From assembly GCF_003343245.1 (NCBI RefSeq), contig NZ_CP024901.1, positions 4,340,001 to 4,404,000 of the forward strand: a stretch of DNA of 64,000 bases, read 5' to 3'. Position 1 is the first letter of the stretch. Every line of letters starts with the position of its first letter. The DNA is from Photorhabdus laumondii subsp. laumondii. Lineage in GTDB: Bacteria > Pseudomonadota > Gammaproteobacteria > Enterobacterales > Enterobacteriaceae. The notes below the pieces were generated by a model. The model ran no database searches. It worked only from the letters and a program-made list of their open reading frames with translations, and was not told the origin of the DNA. The position numbers and the translations under genes are program-made. Positions 55,863 through 64,000 of the stretch are shown piece after piece.

Positions 55863-56551
55863 GTCATCGTTCCTTTATTATATTTTACATAGTGACTACT
55901 GAATTATCATTAAGAAATTATCTGAATGAATTGCTACCTTAATTATAATCGAGACAGCTTAACTATATAATACAGCACAACAATCATCCAGCCAAAAAGT
56001 GTATTTTTATTAATTTTACGACAACATTATAAGTACTATAAAATATAAACAATGTTATTGTTTTAAACAATAATCATTTATATGATTTATTTTATTAGTT
56101 AAGAAGTTTTTAAAAAATTGAACGTACATAACTTCGCAACTCATTAAGATTAATGGTCTTATTAATTCACTGAGCTAACTAAGTTGGTGTCATTCCCTGT
56201 AACTGAATAGCTTAAGACATTCATTAAAGTATTTCATCCGCTTTCAACATTTCCAAAAATAACTAAACTTTTTGAATATATTAGCGATCTAAAAAGAACA
56301 TTTCTGAACATTTAAAGTTCAATTTTGAACAATCAGAGTTCATTTAATAACATTTTTGTCGTTAGACAATTTTCTATTCGGAGAATATTTGGCTGTACTT
56401 GGCGGGGTTTAATGTCTTAGTACAGCTATTTTTTAACATTCTGCGCCTGCGCGGACTCAGGGAAAAAGCTGTAGAAATATAAAAATATCAAATTGAAGAG
56501 AGAGTATGAATATAGCACCTTGAATAACCAAACTGAGGAGAGAAGAAAGGA
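55863..56551. other. AT-rich intergenic region with an orphan terminator
   Basis: Nearly 690 bp with no gene of recognisable type on either strand. It contains the promoter of PAS4-LuxR copy 4 (leftward) and a terminator-like hairpin for rightward transcription at 56392-56434, for which no upstream rightward gene exists. An unannotated small RNA is possible. Confidence 0.4.
56392..56434 (+). terminator. Orphan Rho-independent terminator-like hairpin
   Basis: GCTGTACT (56392-56399) and AGTACAGC (56419-56426) pair perfectly around a 19-base loop, followed by TATTTTTT. It points rightwards with no protein gene in front of it. Confidence 0.5.
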
Positions 56552-56764
56552 ATGATTGTAAAAAACGACTGGCACCCAGCGGATATTATTGCGGGACTTA
56601 AAAAACGGGGAACGTCGTTATCTGCTATTTCAAGAGAGGCGGGGCTTGCATCATCTACCTTAAGTAATGCGCTGCACCGTCCGTGGCCCAAAGGCGAACG
56701 ACTTATTGCTGCCGCTTTAAATTGTGATCCTTGCGAAATATGGCCGAGTAGATATTTTAAATGA
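56552..56764 (+). CDS. Nlp/SfsB-like (Ner family) HTH DNA-binding protein
   Basis: 70 residues: DWHPADIIAGLKKRGTSLSAIS, then LASSTLSNAL.RPWPKGE and EIWPSRYF. This is the full pattern of E. coli Nlp (SfsB) and of the phage Mu Ner repressor. Nlp was linked to maltose-gene activation in crp mutants. The ATG at 56552 follows a GAGGAGAGAAGAAAGGA purine stretch. It is shorter than E. coli Nlp (about 90) by a C-terminal tail. Confidence 0.88.
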   Translation: MIVKNDWHPADIIAGLKKRGTSLSAISREAGLASSTLSNALHRPWPKGERLIAAALNCDPCEIWPSRYFK

Positions 56765-56825
56765 GTTGTCATTTTCAAAATTAATATGAACTTCTCATAT
56801 AAAAATCAATGAGAGGATACTCATT

Positions 56826-56857
56826 ACCTGAAGCTTTTCTTGTGGAAAGCTTCAGGT
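56826..56857. terminator. Perfect stem-loop between convergent nlp-like and patB-like genes
   Basis: ACCTGAAGCTTT (56826-56837) pairs perfectly with AAAGCTTCAGGT (56846-56857) around an 8-base loop. It lies between two convergent genes, so a bidirectional stop is likely, though T-runs are missing. Confidence 0.6.
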
Positions 56858-56897
56858 ATGAATATAGAATTAATACAGGGCTATTTACCTTTTTATT

Positions 56898-58076
56898 TTA
56901 TGATGTTATCTGAACTAAACCACCTATTGCCTTTTCAAGATATTCGCGGGGACAACCTAAGTTTATTCTGATAAATCCTTTCCCATGATTACCAAAACTC
57001 GATCCCATTGAAACGGCTATTTTGGCTTTTTGTAATAAAGCACGTTGCAAAGCATCATCATCCAAGTTTAAATCGCGGCAATCCAGCCAAGCCAGATAAG
57101 TACCTTCCGCTTTGGTCATTCGACACCAGGGAACAACAGACGTTAAAGCCTGCTCAAACCAACAACGGTTTTCCGCCAGATAATGCTGTAGTTCATCAAG
57201 CCATACGTCCCCATATTGATATGCGGCTGTAGCCGCAGTCATCGATAGTGCATTGAATACATCTAGTCCATGCGCATTCAACCGATCGATAAAGGCACGT
57301 CGAAGTTCAGGATTGGGAATGAGAAAATTGGAGATACGGAGTGATGAAAGTCCAAATGCCTTACTTGTTGAGGTGGCGGCAATGACATTGTCATGCCATT
57401 CACTCCCCAGATGCAGTATTGAGGTGAATTTCCCCCACGGTAAAATTAAATCAGCCCAAATTTCATCGGAAATTACCGTCGTCCCGTACCTTTTACAAAG
57501 CATTAATATCTGGAGTAGTTCGTCACTATTCCAGCATCTACCAGTAGGATTATGTGGGTTACATAACAATAACAGAGGCGGTCTGTGTTGCTCCAATATC
57601 TGTTCCAGATGATCATAATCAATTTTATAACCTTCCAGACTTTCAAGAAGCGGGTTTTCAATCACCATCCTGCCGTTCATAGTAATAATTTTGGCGAATG
57701 AAGCATAATAAGGCCCTTGCACAACGACACCTTCCCCCGGTTTACTGAGCATCTGTATCAGTAAAGCCAATCCGGGTATGACGCCTTCTATTGATGTAAA
57801 CCAATCGCGGTGCAAGGTCAGTTTATGACGCCTTGAAAACCAGTCTATTGCTGCTTGATAATAGAGATCGTCGCGTTCGCTATAACCAAAAATACCATGT
57901 TCAATTCGGGAGTAGAGTGTTTGCAAGACTGCTTCCGGGCATTGAAAATCAATATCAGATACCCACATTGGCAACAGGTCAGTCTTATTTAAGTACAAAT
58001 CACGACCTAAAAAGTCCCACTTCACAGAGCTTGTATTGTGGCGATCGATTATCTGGTTGAAATCAGGCAATTTCAC
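56898..58076 (-). CDS. PatB/MalY-type PLP-dependent aminotransferase / C-S lyase
   Basis: A 392-residue class I/II aminotransferase fold. Motifs: MWVSDIDFQCPEAV near residue 37 (typical of MalY/PatB), CNPHNPTGR (172-180), SDEIWADL with D204, and the PLP lysine K239 in TSTSKAFGL. Family members act as cystathionine beta-lyases or cysteine desulfhydrases; E. coli MalY also represses the maltose system. The start overlaps the end of the NhaC gene by 14 bp, so the two are co-translated. The physiological substrate is not shown by the sequence. Confidence 0.9.
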   Translation of the reverse strand: MKLPDFNQIIDRHNTSSVKWDFLGRDLYLNKTDLLPMWVSDIDFQCPEAVLQTLYSRIEHGIFGYSERDDLYYQAAIDWFSRRHKLTLHRDWFTSIEGVIPGLALLIQMLSKPGEGVVVQGPYYASFAKIITMNGRMVIENPLLESLEGYKIDYDHLEQILEQHRPPLLLLCNPHNPTGRCWNSDELLQILMLCKRYGTTVISDEIWADLILPWGKFTSILHLGSEWHDNVIAATSTSKAFGLSSLRISNFLIPNPELRRAFIDRLNAHGLDVFNALSMTAATAAYQYGDVWLDELQHYLAENRCWFEQALTSVVPWCRMTKAEGTYLAWLDCRDLNLDDDALQRALLQKAKIAVSMGSSFGNHGKGFIRINLGCPREYLEKAIGGLVQITS

Positions 58077-59517
58077 GTTGGATTTCCTTTTTATTCAGGG
58101 AGTTCTCCGGCGTGATTTTTGCGATACCGAAACCAGTAAAGCCATAAATGAGAGCAAAGAAGATGGCAGAATAGCACTGGATAGCCCAAGGCAGTAGCTC
58201 AAGCGTACTGACACCCAATGTCGTCGCCATATAAATGCCAGCGGCAGTCCAAGGGATCAACGGTTCTATGACGGTACAACCATCTTCTATTGTTCGTGAC
58301 AGATTTTTATTATCCAGCCCCATGCGACGATAAGCATCTTTGAATAGCTCAGCCGGGATGAGGAGAGCCAGCTTTCCATTGCAAGTTGCGCCGGTTACCA
58401 GAATAGTTGTTGCCAAGGTTGCAGCGATAAGTTGCCCGGTTGTGTGAACAACTTGTAGAAGCCGGTTAATGATGATGGTCAAAGCACCAGTGAGTGCTAA
58501 AGCACCAGCGAACGCGAATGCACAAAATGCAAGCAGGATAGTACTCATCATCGAGAACATGCCACCACGATTGAGCAGACGGGAGACATCGCTAACAACT
58601 CCGGTAATGTTGTGTCCCTGGTCAGAGAACATCGAGAGATTGAAACCGTCTATCAACGCATTAAGGCCCTGTTTAAGGGTGAGCCCTTGGAGACCTATGC
58701 CAAGTACAATAGCTAATGCACAGGCAGCAAGCATGACGGGTATCACCGGACGTTTTGTTATTGCTCCCCATAAAACCAATATCGGTGGCAAAATCAGCAA
58801 TAAATTGAAGTGATACAGGCTTTCAAGAGATTGCACAATTTCTGTAACTTTTTCCGGTGTTGCCACGTTACCTGTTAAGCTTGTATGACCCACAATAAAA
58901 TAGACAATAGCGGCTAAAACAAAGCCGGGAATAGTGGTATACATCAAATGTTGAACATGACTGTAAAGATCAGTATCGGCAACGATGGCAGCAAAGTTTG
59001 TTGAGTCAGATAACGGTGAAATTTTATCGCCGAAATACGCACCTGAAACAACCGCTCCGGCTGCCGCGGCCAAAGATACATCAAGGCCAGCAGCGACGCC
59101 CATCAGAGCAACCCCCACTGTGCCGGCTGACCCCCATGACGTACCGGTACAAACCGAGATAACGCTCGTGATAAAAAAAGCCGCAATCAGTATGTATTGG
59201 GGGCTAATCAGTTTTAACCCCCAATACACCATATACGGTATGGTTCCGCTGAACATCCAAGTCCCAATTAGCCCGCCTACGCAAATCAGTATCATGATCA
59301 CCGGCATCGCTTTAGCCAGCTTTGTCACAATAGCATCGATAATGTCATTCCAACGATAACCTTGCCAATATGCCAAGGTAGCTGCTATTGCTGCTGATAT
59401 CAGTAATAGGGATTCGATGCGTAAATTCAGTTGACCATATCCAATAACTAACAATAAGAGCATTGCTGCGATTGGCAGTATAGCGAGTCCCAAATTAAGC
59501 TTTTTCTTGTCATCCAT
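58063..59517 (-). CDS. NhaC-family Na+/H+ antiporter-like transporter
   Basis: 484 residues with about 11-12 hydrophobic segments. NhaC signatures: VGGLIGTWMFSGTIPYMVYWG, CTGTSWGSAGTVGVALMG and SGAYFGDKISPLSDSTN. NhaC proteins exchange Na+ for H+; some relatives (MleN) exchange malate and lactate. Pairing with a C-S lyase gene and a nearby LacI-type regulator suggests a substrate transporter for an amino acid or sulfur compound rather than plain salt tolerance, which is inference. It is first in the leftward operon. Confidence 0.9.
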   Translation of the reverse strand: MDDKKKLNLGLAILPIAAMLLLLVIGYGQLNLRIESLLLISAAIAATLAYWQGYRWNDIIDAIVTKLAKAMPVIMILICVGGLIGTWMFSGTIPYMVYWGLKLISPQYILIAAFFITSVISVCTGTSWGSAGTVGVALMGVAAGLDVSLAAAAGAVVSGAYFGDKISPLSDSTNFAAIVADTDLYSHVQHLMYTTIPGFVLAAIVYFIVGHTSLTGNVATPEKVTEIVQSLESLYHFNLLLILPPILVLWGAITKRPVIPVMLAACALAIVLGIGLQGLTLKQGLNALIDGFNLSMFSDQGHNITGVVSDVSRLLNRGGMFSMMSTILLAFCAFAFAGALALTGALTIIINRLLQVVHTTGQLIAATLATTILVTGATCNGKLALLIPAELFKDAYRRMGLDNKNLSRTIEDGCTVIEPLIPWTAAGIYMATTLGVSTLELLPWAIQCYSAIFFALIYGFTGFGIAKITPENSLNKKEIQREIA

Positions 59518-59552
59518 ATTAAAACTCCAGTTTCAGATGGGTTGTTGAAACA

Positions 59553-59650
59553 GAATAGAATAATGAATTTATTTTGAATGAAATGTGACAGATATTACTT
59601 GTTCATGTAATTGGTTTCATAAGATGTGAAATGTGATCTGTATATCGCTT
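59553..59650 (-). promoter_or_regulatory. nhaC-like promoter region with a degenerate LacI-type operator
   Basis: About 100 bp directly upstream of the nhaC-like gene, repeated with changes at 61682-61780. It contains TGTAATTGGTTTCA (59606-59619), matching LacI-family operators (TGNAANCGNTTNCA) except for the central CG. It is a likely target of the LacI-type regulator encoded just upstream. Confidence 0.5.
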
Positions 59651-59674
59651 TTACGCTTATTACGACGCTTTTCA

Positions 59675-60676
59675 TTACTCGATTAAAAAAACGGAATCTC
59701 TGATAACGAGTTCGGCTGAGAACATATTCATCTGTGGAGTTATTTCTTTTTTGGCACTGAGTTGCAATGCCAGATTAGCCGCCCGCTGAGCCATTCGTTC
59801 TATTGGATTATGTACGGTAGTTAAGGGAGGATAAAGATATCGGGCCGGGACAATATCATCAAACCCAACAATCGACAGTTGTTCCGGTAATTTGATTTTC
59901 CGTTGATGTAGGGAGCGCATCATACCAGCAGCCATAACATCATTGAATGTTACTGCCGCGGTAAAGCCGATGTCGCTGTCTAAGAGCTTTTCTGCTGCCA
60001 GTTCTCCACCCTTTTCATTAAATGGAACACTGATAACCCAATCGCCAGGTACTGTAACACCCGCATTAGCCATTGCTGCATAATATCCCTCCAGACGGAG
60101 CCTTCTATTATCAATCGGTAGATTTGCCGTTACACAAGCAATTTTTCGATGGCCGTTTTGAAGAAGATAGTTGGTAGCAATCTGAGAAGCGCTGACATTA
60201 TCTAACCAAATGCACCGGTTGGCGATAGCAGGGAAATATCGATTGATAATCACCAATCCTGGTGTATGAGCGGCATAACGTAATACATCTACATCACTCA
60301 TCCTACTAACATGCGCTACTATTGCTTCGCATCCCTGATTAATTAAAAAATCTAAGGCAGATTTCTCAAGTTCAGCTTGATATCCGCCACTACAAACCAT
60401 CAGTTTTACTTTTTCTTGTCGGGCAACTTTTTCAACCCCGCGAGCTAAAAGCGAAAAAAACGGATCAGCTAAATTACCGGTGAGTAAACCCAACATATTC
60501 CCGCACCTTTTCGCTAATGCAAGTGCGGCAGAATTACGATGATAATTGAACTCACGCATAGCTTTCTCTACACGCTCACGAGTGCCCGGTTCGACATAAG
60601 CGGTATTATTAATGACACGGCTTACAGTGGCTACGGATACTCCAGCTTGATGGGCTACGTCTTTCATTGTGGTCAT
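59675..60676 (-). CDS. LacI/GalR-family transcriptional regulator
   Basis: 333 residues. N-terminal LacI HTH (MKDVAHQAGVSVATVSRVINNTAYVEPGTRERV) with a hinge helix (SAALALAKRCGNMLGLL). A periplasmic-binding-protein-like effector domain follows (NLADPFFSLLARGVEKVA ... VGFDDIVPARYLYPPLTTVHNPI). The ATG at 60676 has GAGGTGAG 4 bases upstream; a second ATG three codons on is less favoured. It lies 157 bp upstream of the nhaC-like gene on the same strand and probably controls the nhaC-patB pair. The effector is unknown. Confidence 0.92.
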   Translation of the reverse strand: MTTMKDVAHQAGVSVATVSRVINNTAYVEPGTRERVEKAMREFNYHRNSAALALAKRCGNMLGLLTGNLADPFFSLLARGVEKVARQEKVKLMVCSGGYQAELEKSALDFLINQGCEAIVAHVSRMSDVDVLRYAAHTPGLVIINRYFPAIANRCIWLDNVSASQIATNYLLQNGHRKIACVTANLPIDNRRLRLEGYYAAMANAGVTVPGDWVISVPFNEKGGELAAEKLLDSDIGFTAAVTFNDVMAAGMMRSLHQRKIKLPEQLSIVGFDDIVPARYLYPPLTTVHNPIERMAQRAANLALQLSAKKEITPQMNMFSAELVIRDSVFLIE

Positions 60677-60906
60677 GCTCTCACCTCAGCGATTATGTAA
60701 AATAAATCATACCCCGACTAATAGAAGCGGTTGGGAGTATGAATTGGATTCTCAATATACCGACAATAAAGATCTTAACAACCAAATCTACGACCTAACT
60801 TTGAAAATGAGCTATGAAGCTGATTTGCATCATGGACTTATTAAGTATCATATTCCATCGTTTACCCTGACTAAGTGACAGAATATATGGAACTCAAGGA
60901 TCGTTC

Positions 60907-61581
60907 TTAATCCAAAAAAAAATGGTTCATAGATTTAAAATATTTTGGTGGAATATAGAGATCATAATGATTATTTTCGCAAAATAGCTTCAATTCAATA
61001 ATTGATCCGATCGATAATTTTTCATATATACTTTGGAAATACCCCTCCAAAGTACGACATGAAATTTTCATTTCGTTAGCAATACATCGATTACTGATGC
61101 CACGGCAAAATAAAAAGATTACTATCCACTCTTTCTCTGTCAATATATTATTCGGGGGGCTATGCTTAACAGACATAGTTGTGTCATTTTTAATATAATG
61201 ATGTACTGAAAAATGATTTATTTCTTTAATGTGGCAAATTACTCCAATACATTGATTATTTTCATCCATTAACGGGTATTTTTCACAAAAATAAGGCTTA
61301 AGCTGCTGGCTATCGCTTTGAAGATAAGCCCCAATAGATGATATTCGTTGCATCGCCTGTAAAACCTTACGGTCATGTTCTTCAAAAAGGTGAACAAGAT
61401 GATTAAACGGTGTAGGTAATTCTTTAGCAGTATATCCCGTGACATCAAAGTGTTCAGGTAACTTACTTAATTTGATAAATACTTTATTTGCATACATAAA
61501 ACGAAGATTCTTATCTTTTACAAACCATGATTCATGACTTTTATCCCACATATTTGTTAGCTGAGGGGTGATTTGACTCAT
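60907..61581 (-). CDS. PAS4-LuxR type regulator (copy 5, intact)
   Basis: 224 residues and uninterrupted. PAS4 part: SHESWFVKDKNLRFMYANKVF ... CEKYPLMDENNQCIGVICHI. HTH: LTEKEWIVIFLFCRGISNRCIANEMKISCRTLEGYFQSIYEKL. It is the close paralogue of the IS-broken copy 3 and allows the break there to be mapped. The ATG at 61581 follows GAAGG. Its upstream region carries a copy of the nhaC-like promoter segment with a perfect LacI-type operator. Confidence 0.9.
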   Translation of the reverse strand: MSQITPQLTNMWDKSHESWFVKDKNLRFMYANKVFIKLSKLPEHFDVTGYTAKELPTPFNHLVHLFEEHDRKVLQAMQRISSIGAYLQSDSQQLKPYFCEKYPLMDENNQCIGVICHIKEINHFSVHHYIKNDTTMSVKHSPPNNILTEKEWIVIFLFCRGISNRCIANEMKISCRTLEGYFQSIYEKLSIGSIIELKLFCENNHYDLYIPPKYFKSMNHFFLD

Positions 61582-62144
61582 ATATGGCCTTCAATAAGGT
61601 TGAATATCAATGGAAAAATATTTCAATAATTAGCAAGAATAGCTATTCGTTCTATAGGGAATTCCCTCATAGTCAGAAGTATAGAATAATGAATTTATTT
61701 CAAATGAAATGTGAGATGAGTTTGCGGTTCATGTAACCGGTTTCATGAAATGTGAAAATGTGACCTATGTATCGATTTCTGATCTTGCTTATAATCCATT
61801 GCCAGATATCAAAAAAATTTTGAAGATAAAGTAAGTGGAACTCGTATAAAATGTTCCGGTTTATCTAAAACACCGGAAATTTAAGGTTATGATTAAGTAA
61901 CTAGTCCCATTTAAACATTACACTTAATTCTCCTATAATAAAAAATTATTATTAAAAACAGGTAGGTATTCAATATGGAAGATTATTTAGCAGAGCTGTT
62001 TTTCATAGCCGTTCTTTAATATGGCCTGCTGAATATTTAGATAATAATAAATCGATAAACCGGAAGAATTATTTCACAACGATAATATCGTAATAATATA
62101 TTATTAATTATATAAAATATCATTGAGAACATAAAATGCACTTT
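61582..62144. other. Intergenic region upstream of LuxR copy 5
   Basis: 560 bp, AT-rich, no gene supported (only a 14-codon frame near 61975). It includes the repeated promoter-like segment at 61682-61780. Confidence 0.4.
61682..61780 (-). promoter_or_regulatory. Second copy of the nhaC-like promoter segment with a perfect LacI-type operator
   Basis: Aligns with 59553-59650 over about 100 bp: AGAATAATGAATTTATTT, then AATGAAATGTGA, then GTTCATGTAA--GGTTTCAT. It contains TGTAACCGGTTTCA (61732-61745), which fits TGNAANCGNTTNCA in every fixed position. It lies about 100-200 bp upstream of LuxR copy 5. Confidence 0.5.
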
Positions 62145-62272
62145 ATATACCTTATAGATTTCAAGATGCATCGCGACGGCAAGGGAGCGAATCCCCGGGA
62201 GCATAGAGAACTATGTGACCGGGGTGAGCGAGTGCAGCCAACAAAGAGGCAACTTGAAAGATGACGGGTATA
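62145..62272 (+). repeat. ERIC element 4 (128 bp)
   Basis: TATACCTTATAG ... GACGGGTATA with the usual ERIC cores. Its right end runs directly into a PAS4 coding fragment and supplies that fragment's ATG. Confidence 0.92.
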
Positions 62273-62467
62273 TCAAATATCACTCTACAATTCATTAATA
62301 TATGGAAAAAAGGTTACAAACCGTGGGGTGTAAAAAATGGTTATCCATATTTTATTTACGGTAATTTAGCAACAAAAGAATTTACTTATAATATTGAAAA
62401 ATTATTTGATTGGAGAAAGTCTTACAATCATGAGCTTCCTTGGAATGGATCTGAATGTGTAAGATAA
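62261..62467 (+). pseudogene. PAS4-LuxR fragment (copy 6), N-terminal remnant
   Basis: 68 codons: the start MTG comes from the ERIC end, then ISNITLQFINIWKKGYKPWGVK, YPYFIYGNLA and NHELPWNGSECVR. It matches only the first third of the PAS4 domain (compare EPWGIKD..SCFIYGNKAL and ELPWDGAEFA). No HTH follows before the stop, and the original 5' end was replaced by ERIC. It is probably non-functional. Confidence 0.75.
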
Positions 62468-62704
62468 TCAATTAACCAACAAATGTACTTTTTAACTAAC
62501 AGATTACCAAGTATTACCTATAACCCATTGTTTTAAATACGATAAACAGTAAATTAAAACAATAAACAACAATTCGATCTGCCATAACATATAAAACTAG
62601 AAAATTCTTATGAAAAAAGTCAATTTTATTGCTATATCCCAGAAAACACGAGGGAATCCAAAAGTAGAACGTTTATTTAATCTTCAAATTATTAAGGAGT
62701 CTTT

Positions 62705-63370
62705 ATGAAGAACTGTACGATATCACCTCAGATTATCAATACAATGGAAATAAGTAATGAACCTTGGGGAATAAAAGATAGTTCTTCATGTTTTATTTAT
62801 GGTAATAAAGCGTTAAGTTCTATCAAAAATTTCTCACAATCATTTGATTACAGCGGGCTTTATGATCATGAACTCCCTTGGGATGGCGCTGAATTTGCAA
62901 AGGAATATATTCATCATGATCAAAAAGTAATGAAAACAGGGAAAAATATATGCTCACTTGAAACACATATATTTGGTAAAGAGCAAATTCTATCATCTTA
63001 TTTCTGTGAAAAGATGCCTTTTTATCATGAAGATGGAAGTTGTATAGGCGTTATATATCATTGCTGGAGGATAAAGGACTATTCATTAACCCGTCTGTAT
63101 CAATATCATAATAAACTTCCCTCATCCATTTTACTCCAACCACCGACAGATCTTTTTACTGAGCGTGAATGGGATATTATTTTCCTTTTCTTACAGAAAT
63201 ACACCATAAATCAAATTGGAATAATCTTGAATCTTGATTCTAGTGTAATTGAAAACCATACGGACAGGATATATCATAAAATAAACATAAACTCCACTCT
63301 TCAATTAGAAGAATATTGTCGAGTCAATAGTCTTTATCACTATATCCCTGAGAAATTTTTATTAACTTAA
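62705..63370 (+). CDS. PAS4-LuxR type regulator (copy 7, intact)
   Basis: 221 residues: ISPQIINTMEISNEPWGIKDSSSCFIYGNKAL in the PAS4 part, CEKMPFYHEDGSCIGVIYHC, then the HTH FTEREWDIIFLFLQKYTINQIGIILNLDSSVIENHTDRIYHKI. The HTH has DSSVIENH where most copies have SYRTVEHY, so it is diverged. AAGGAG lies 6 bases before the ATG. It is the only intact rightward member of the group here. Confidence 0.88.
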   Translation: MKNCTISPQIINTMEISNEPWGIKDSSSCFIYGNKALSSIKNFSQSFDYSGLYDHELPWDGAEFAKEYIHHDQKVMKTGKNICSLETHIFGKEQILSSYFCEKMPFYHEDGSCIGVIYHCWRIKDYSLTRLYQYHNKLPSSILLQPPTDLFTEREWDIIFLFLQKYTINQIGIILNLDSSVIENHTDRIYHKININSTLQLEEYCRVNSLYHYIPEKFLLT

Positions 63371-63842
63371 AGGGCTTCTTCTGCGGACGCAATTGTCCTT
63401 ATGACGCTCGTCACTAATCATGCCTGGGGTAAAATAGAATTTTATTAAAACCTCAGGCATATTCAATATGATAAAAAACACCTATTACACCACCACAAAT
63501 AAATTTTAAATTAAAAAATAAACCATTTGAAAATATATCTAAATAATATCGATTAATTACAAATTAAATAAATAAACTCATTAAAATAGAAAATAAATTA
63601 TTTTATTAAATTATTTTTAATATATATTTTCACTCTATTAAACCCGTTCATCTTATTCATATTAATTGATAGTAAATTCGATATTAAATATATAAAACAT
63701 TAAGTTAATTTAAATAAACATCCTATTTAAACCCCTAATAAAAAGATATTAAACAGCATTCTTTCATCTAACAATATAAACAGAAAACCAAGAATTTTTA
63801 ATTACCATTACAGATGAAATATAAATAAAACTCTTTTTAAAT
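63371..63842. other. Very AT-rich intergenic stretch
   Basis: About 470 bp of long A/T runs after LuxR copy 7. No ORF, RNA or repeat stands out apart from the hairpin at its right end. Confidence 0.4.
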
Positions 63843-63877
63843 CAATAAGATACCCAATGAATATGGGCATCTTATTG
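63843..63877 (-). terminator. Terminator-like hairpin behind mgtE
   Basis: CAATAAGATACCC (63843-63855) and GGGCATCTTATTG (63865-63877) form a 13 bp stem with one mismatch and a 9-base loop, six bases beyond the mgtE stop. Confidence 0.6.
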
Positions 63878-63883
63878 GTAATT

Positions 63884-64000
63884 TTAAACGAGTTCTGTCA
63901 TCACTAATTTCGCTATTTCGAAATAGATAATCAGCCCTGTACCATCAATAAACGTGGCAATAAAAGGAGCAGATACAACAGCCGGATCAACAGATAGCCT
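63884..64000 (-). CDS. mgtE: Magnesium transporter MgtE, C-terminal end (partial)
   Basis: The last 38 codons are visible on the minus strand and the frame is open to the window edge. The sequence DPAVVSAPFIATFIDGTGL, followed by IIYFEIAKL, is the highly conserved final transmembrane helix of MgtE Mg2+ channels, including the DPAV and TGLIIYF motifs. The stop TAA is at 63884-63886. It was missed by size-limited gene finding because only 117 bases are inside the window. Confidence 0.88.
   Translation of the reverse strand, partial: RLSVDPAVVSAPFIATFIDGTGLIIYFEIAKLVMTELV

Noticed and set aside
59620..59650. Possible CRP sites (TGTGA half-sites) upstream of nhaC
   Set aside because: Only half-sites (ATGTGAAATGTGATC) are present; no matching TCACA at the right distance.

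Overview
The window looks like a Photorhabdus chromosome (or a very close relative, Morganellaceae). The housekeeping genes mutH, terC/ygdQ, speA-speB, metK and sprT are of enterobacterial type. There are several PAS4-type LuxR regulators, which are multiplied in Photorhabdus, and four ERIC elements of about 127 bp. I see no rRNA or tRNA gene and no CRISPR array. The species assignment rests on family resemblance only.

Region 1 (1-9.2 kb) is core genome: the 3' part of an SgrR-like gene, a gap with DnaA boxes upstream of mutH, mutH, a TerC-family membrane protein, the leftward speA-speB pair (arginine to putrescine via agmatine), metK with met-box-like repeats and a clear terminator, and sprT, whose C-terminus has been rewritten by an ERIC insertion.

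Region 2 (9.3-43.6 kb) is a contact-dependent inhibition (CDI) island read leftwards. cdiB (transporter) and a 9.1 kb cdiA are followed by an immunity gene. Downstream lie three head-to-tail copies of a compact GC-rich unit. Each unit has a tyrosine recombinase, translationally coupled to a large CHC2-Toprim-ATPase (primase/helicase-like) gene, and a divergent XRE regulator plus SymE-like toxin. Each also has a GC-rich non-coding segment holding a 105 bp composite palindrome whose arms resemble XerC/XerD (dif/cer) half-sites. Between the units sit orphan CdiA-CT/immunity pairs that start at the VENN codons. The distal orphan is decayed, the middle one carries a different toxin, and the proximal one is identical to the toxin now fused to cdiA. 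The layout reads as a stack of displaced toxin cassettes, each separated by an integrase unit. This is the strongest candidate for an undescribed system here. One unit carries an intact IS50/Tn5-like insertion with a 9 bp target duplication.

Region 3 (43.6-64 kb) is a patchwork of regulators and metabolic islands. It has seven PAS4-LuxR genes or fragments, two of them split by identical IS630-family copies and one truncated at an ERIC element. It also holds abgABT with divergent abgR (p-aminobenzoyl-glutamate uptake and cleavage), an Nlp/SfsB-like HTH protein, a PatB/MalY-type C-S lyase overlapping an NhaC antiporter gene, a LacI-family regulator, and the 3' end of mgtE at the right edge. The ERIC elements and the IS630 copies share both their left and right terminal sequences, which suggests that ERIC is a MITE relative of this IS.

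Working model (inference): CdiB exports CdiA, and the adjacent immunity gene protects the producer. The recombinase/primase unit may have brought new CT/immunity cassettes in at the VENN junction. The XRE-SymE pair could stabilise the unit. A perfect CRP-type palindrome upstream of cdiB suggests cAMP-CRP control.
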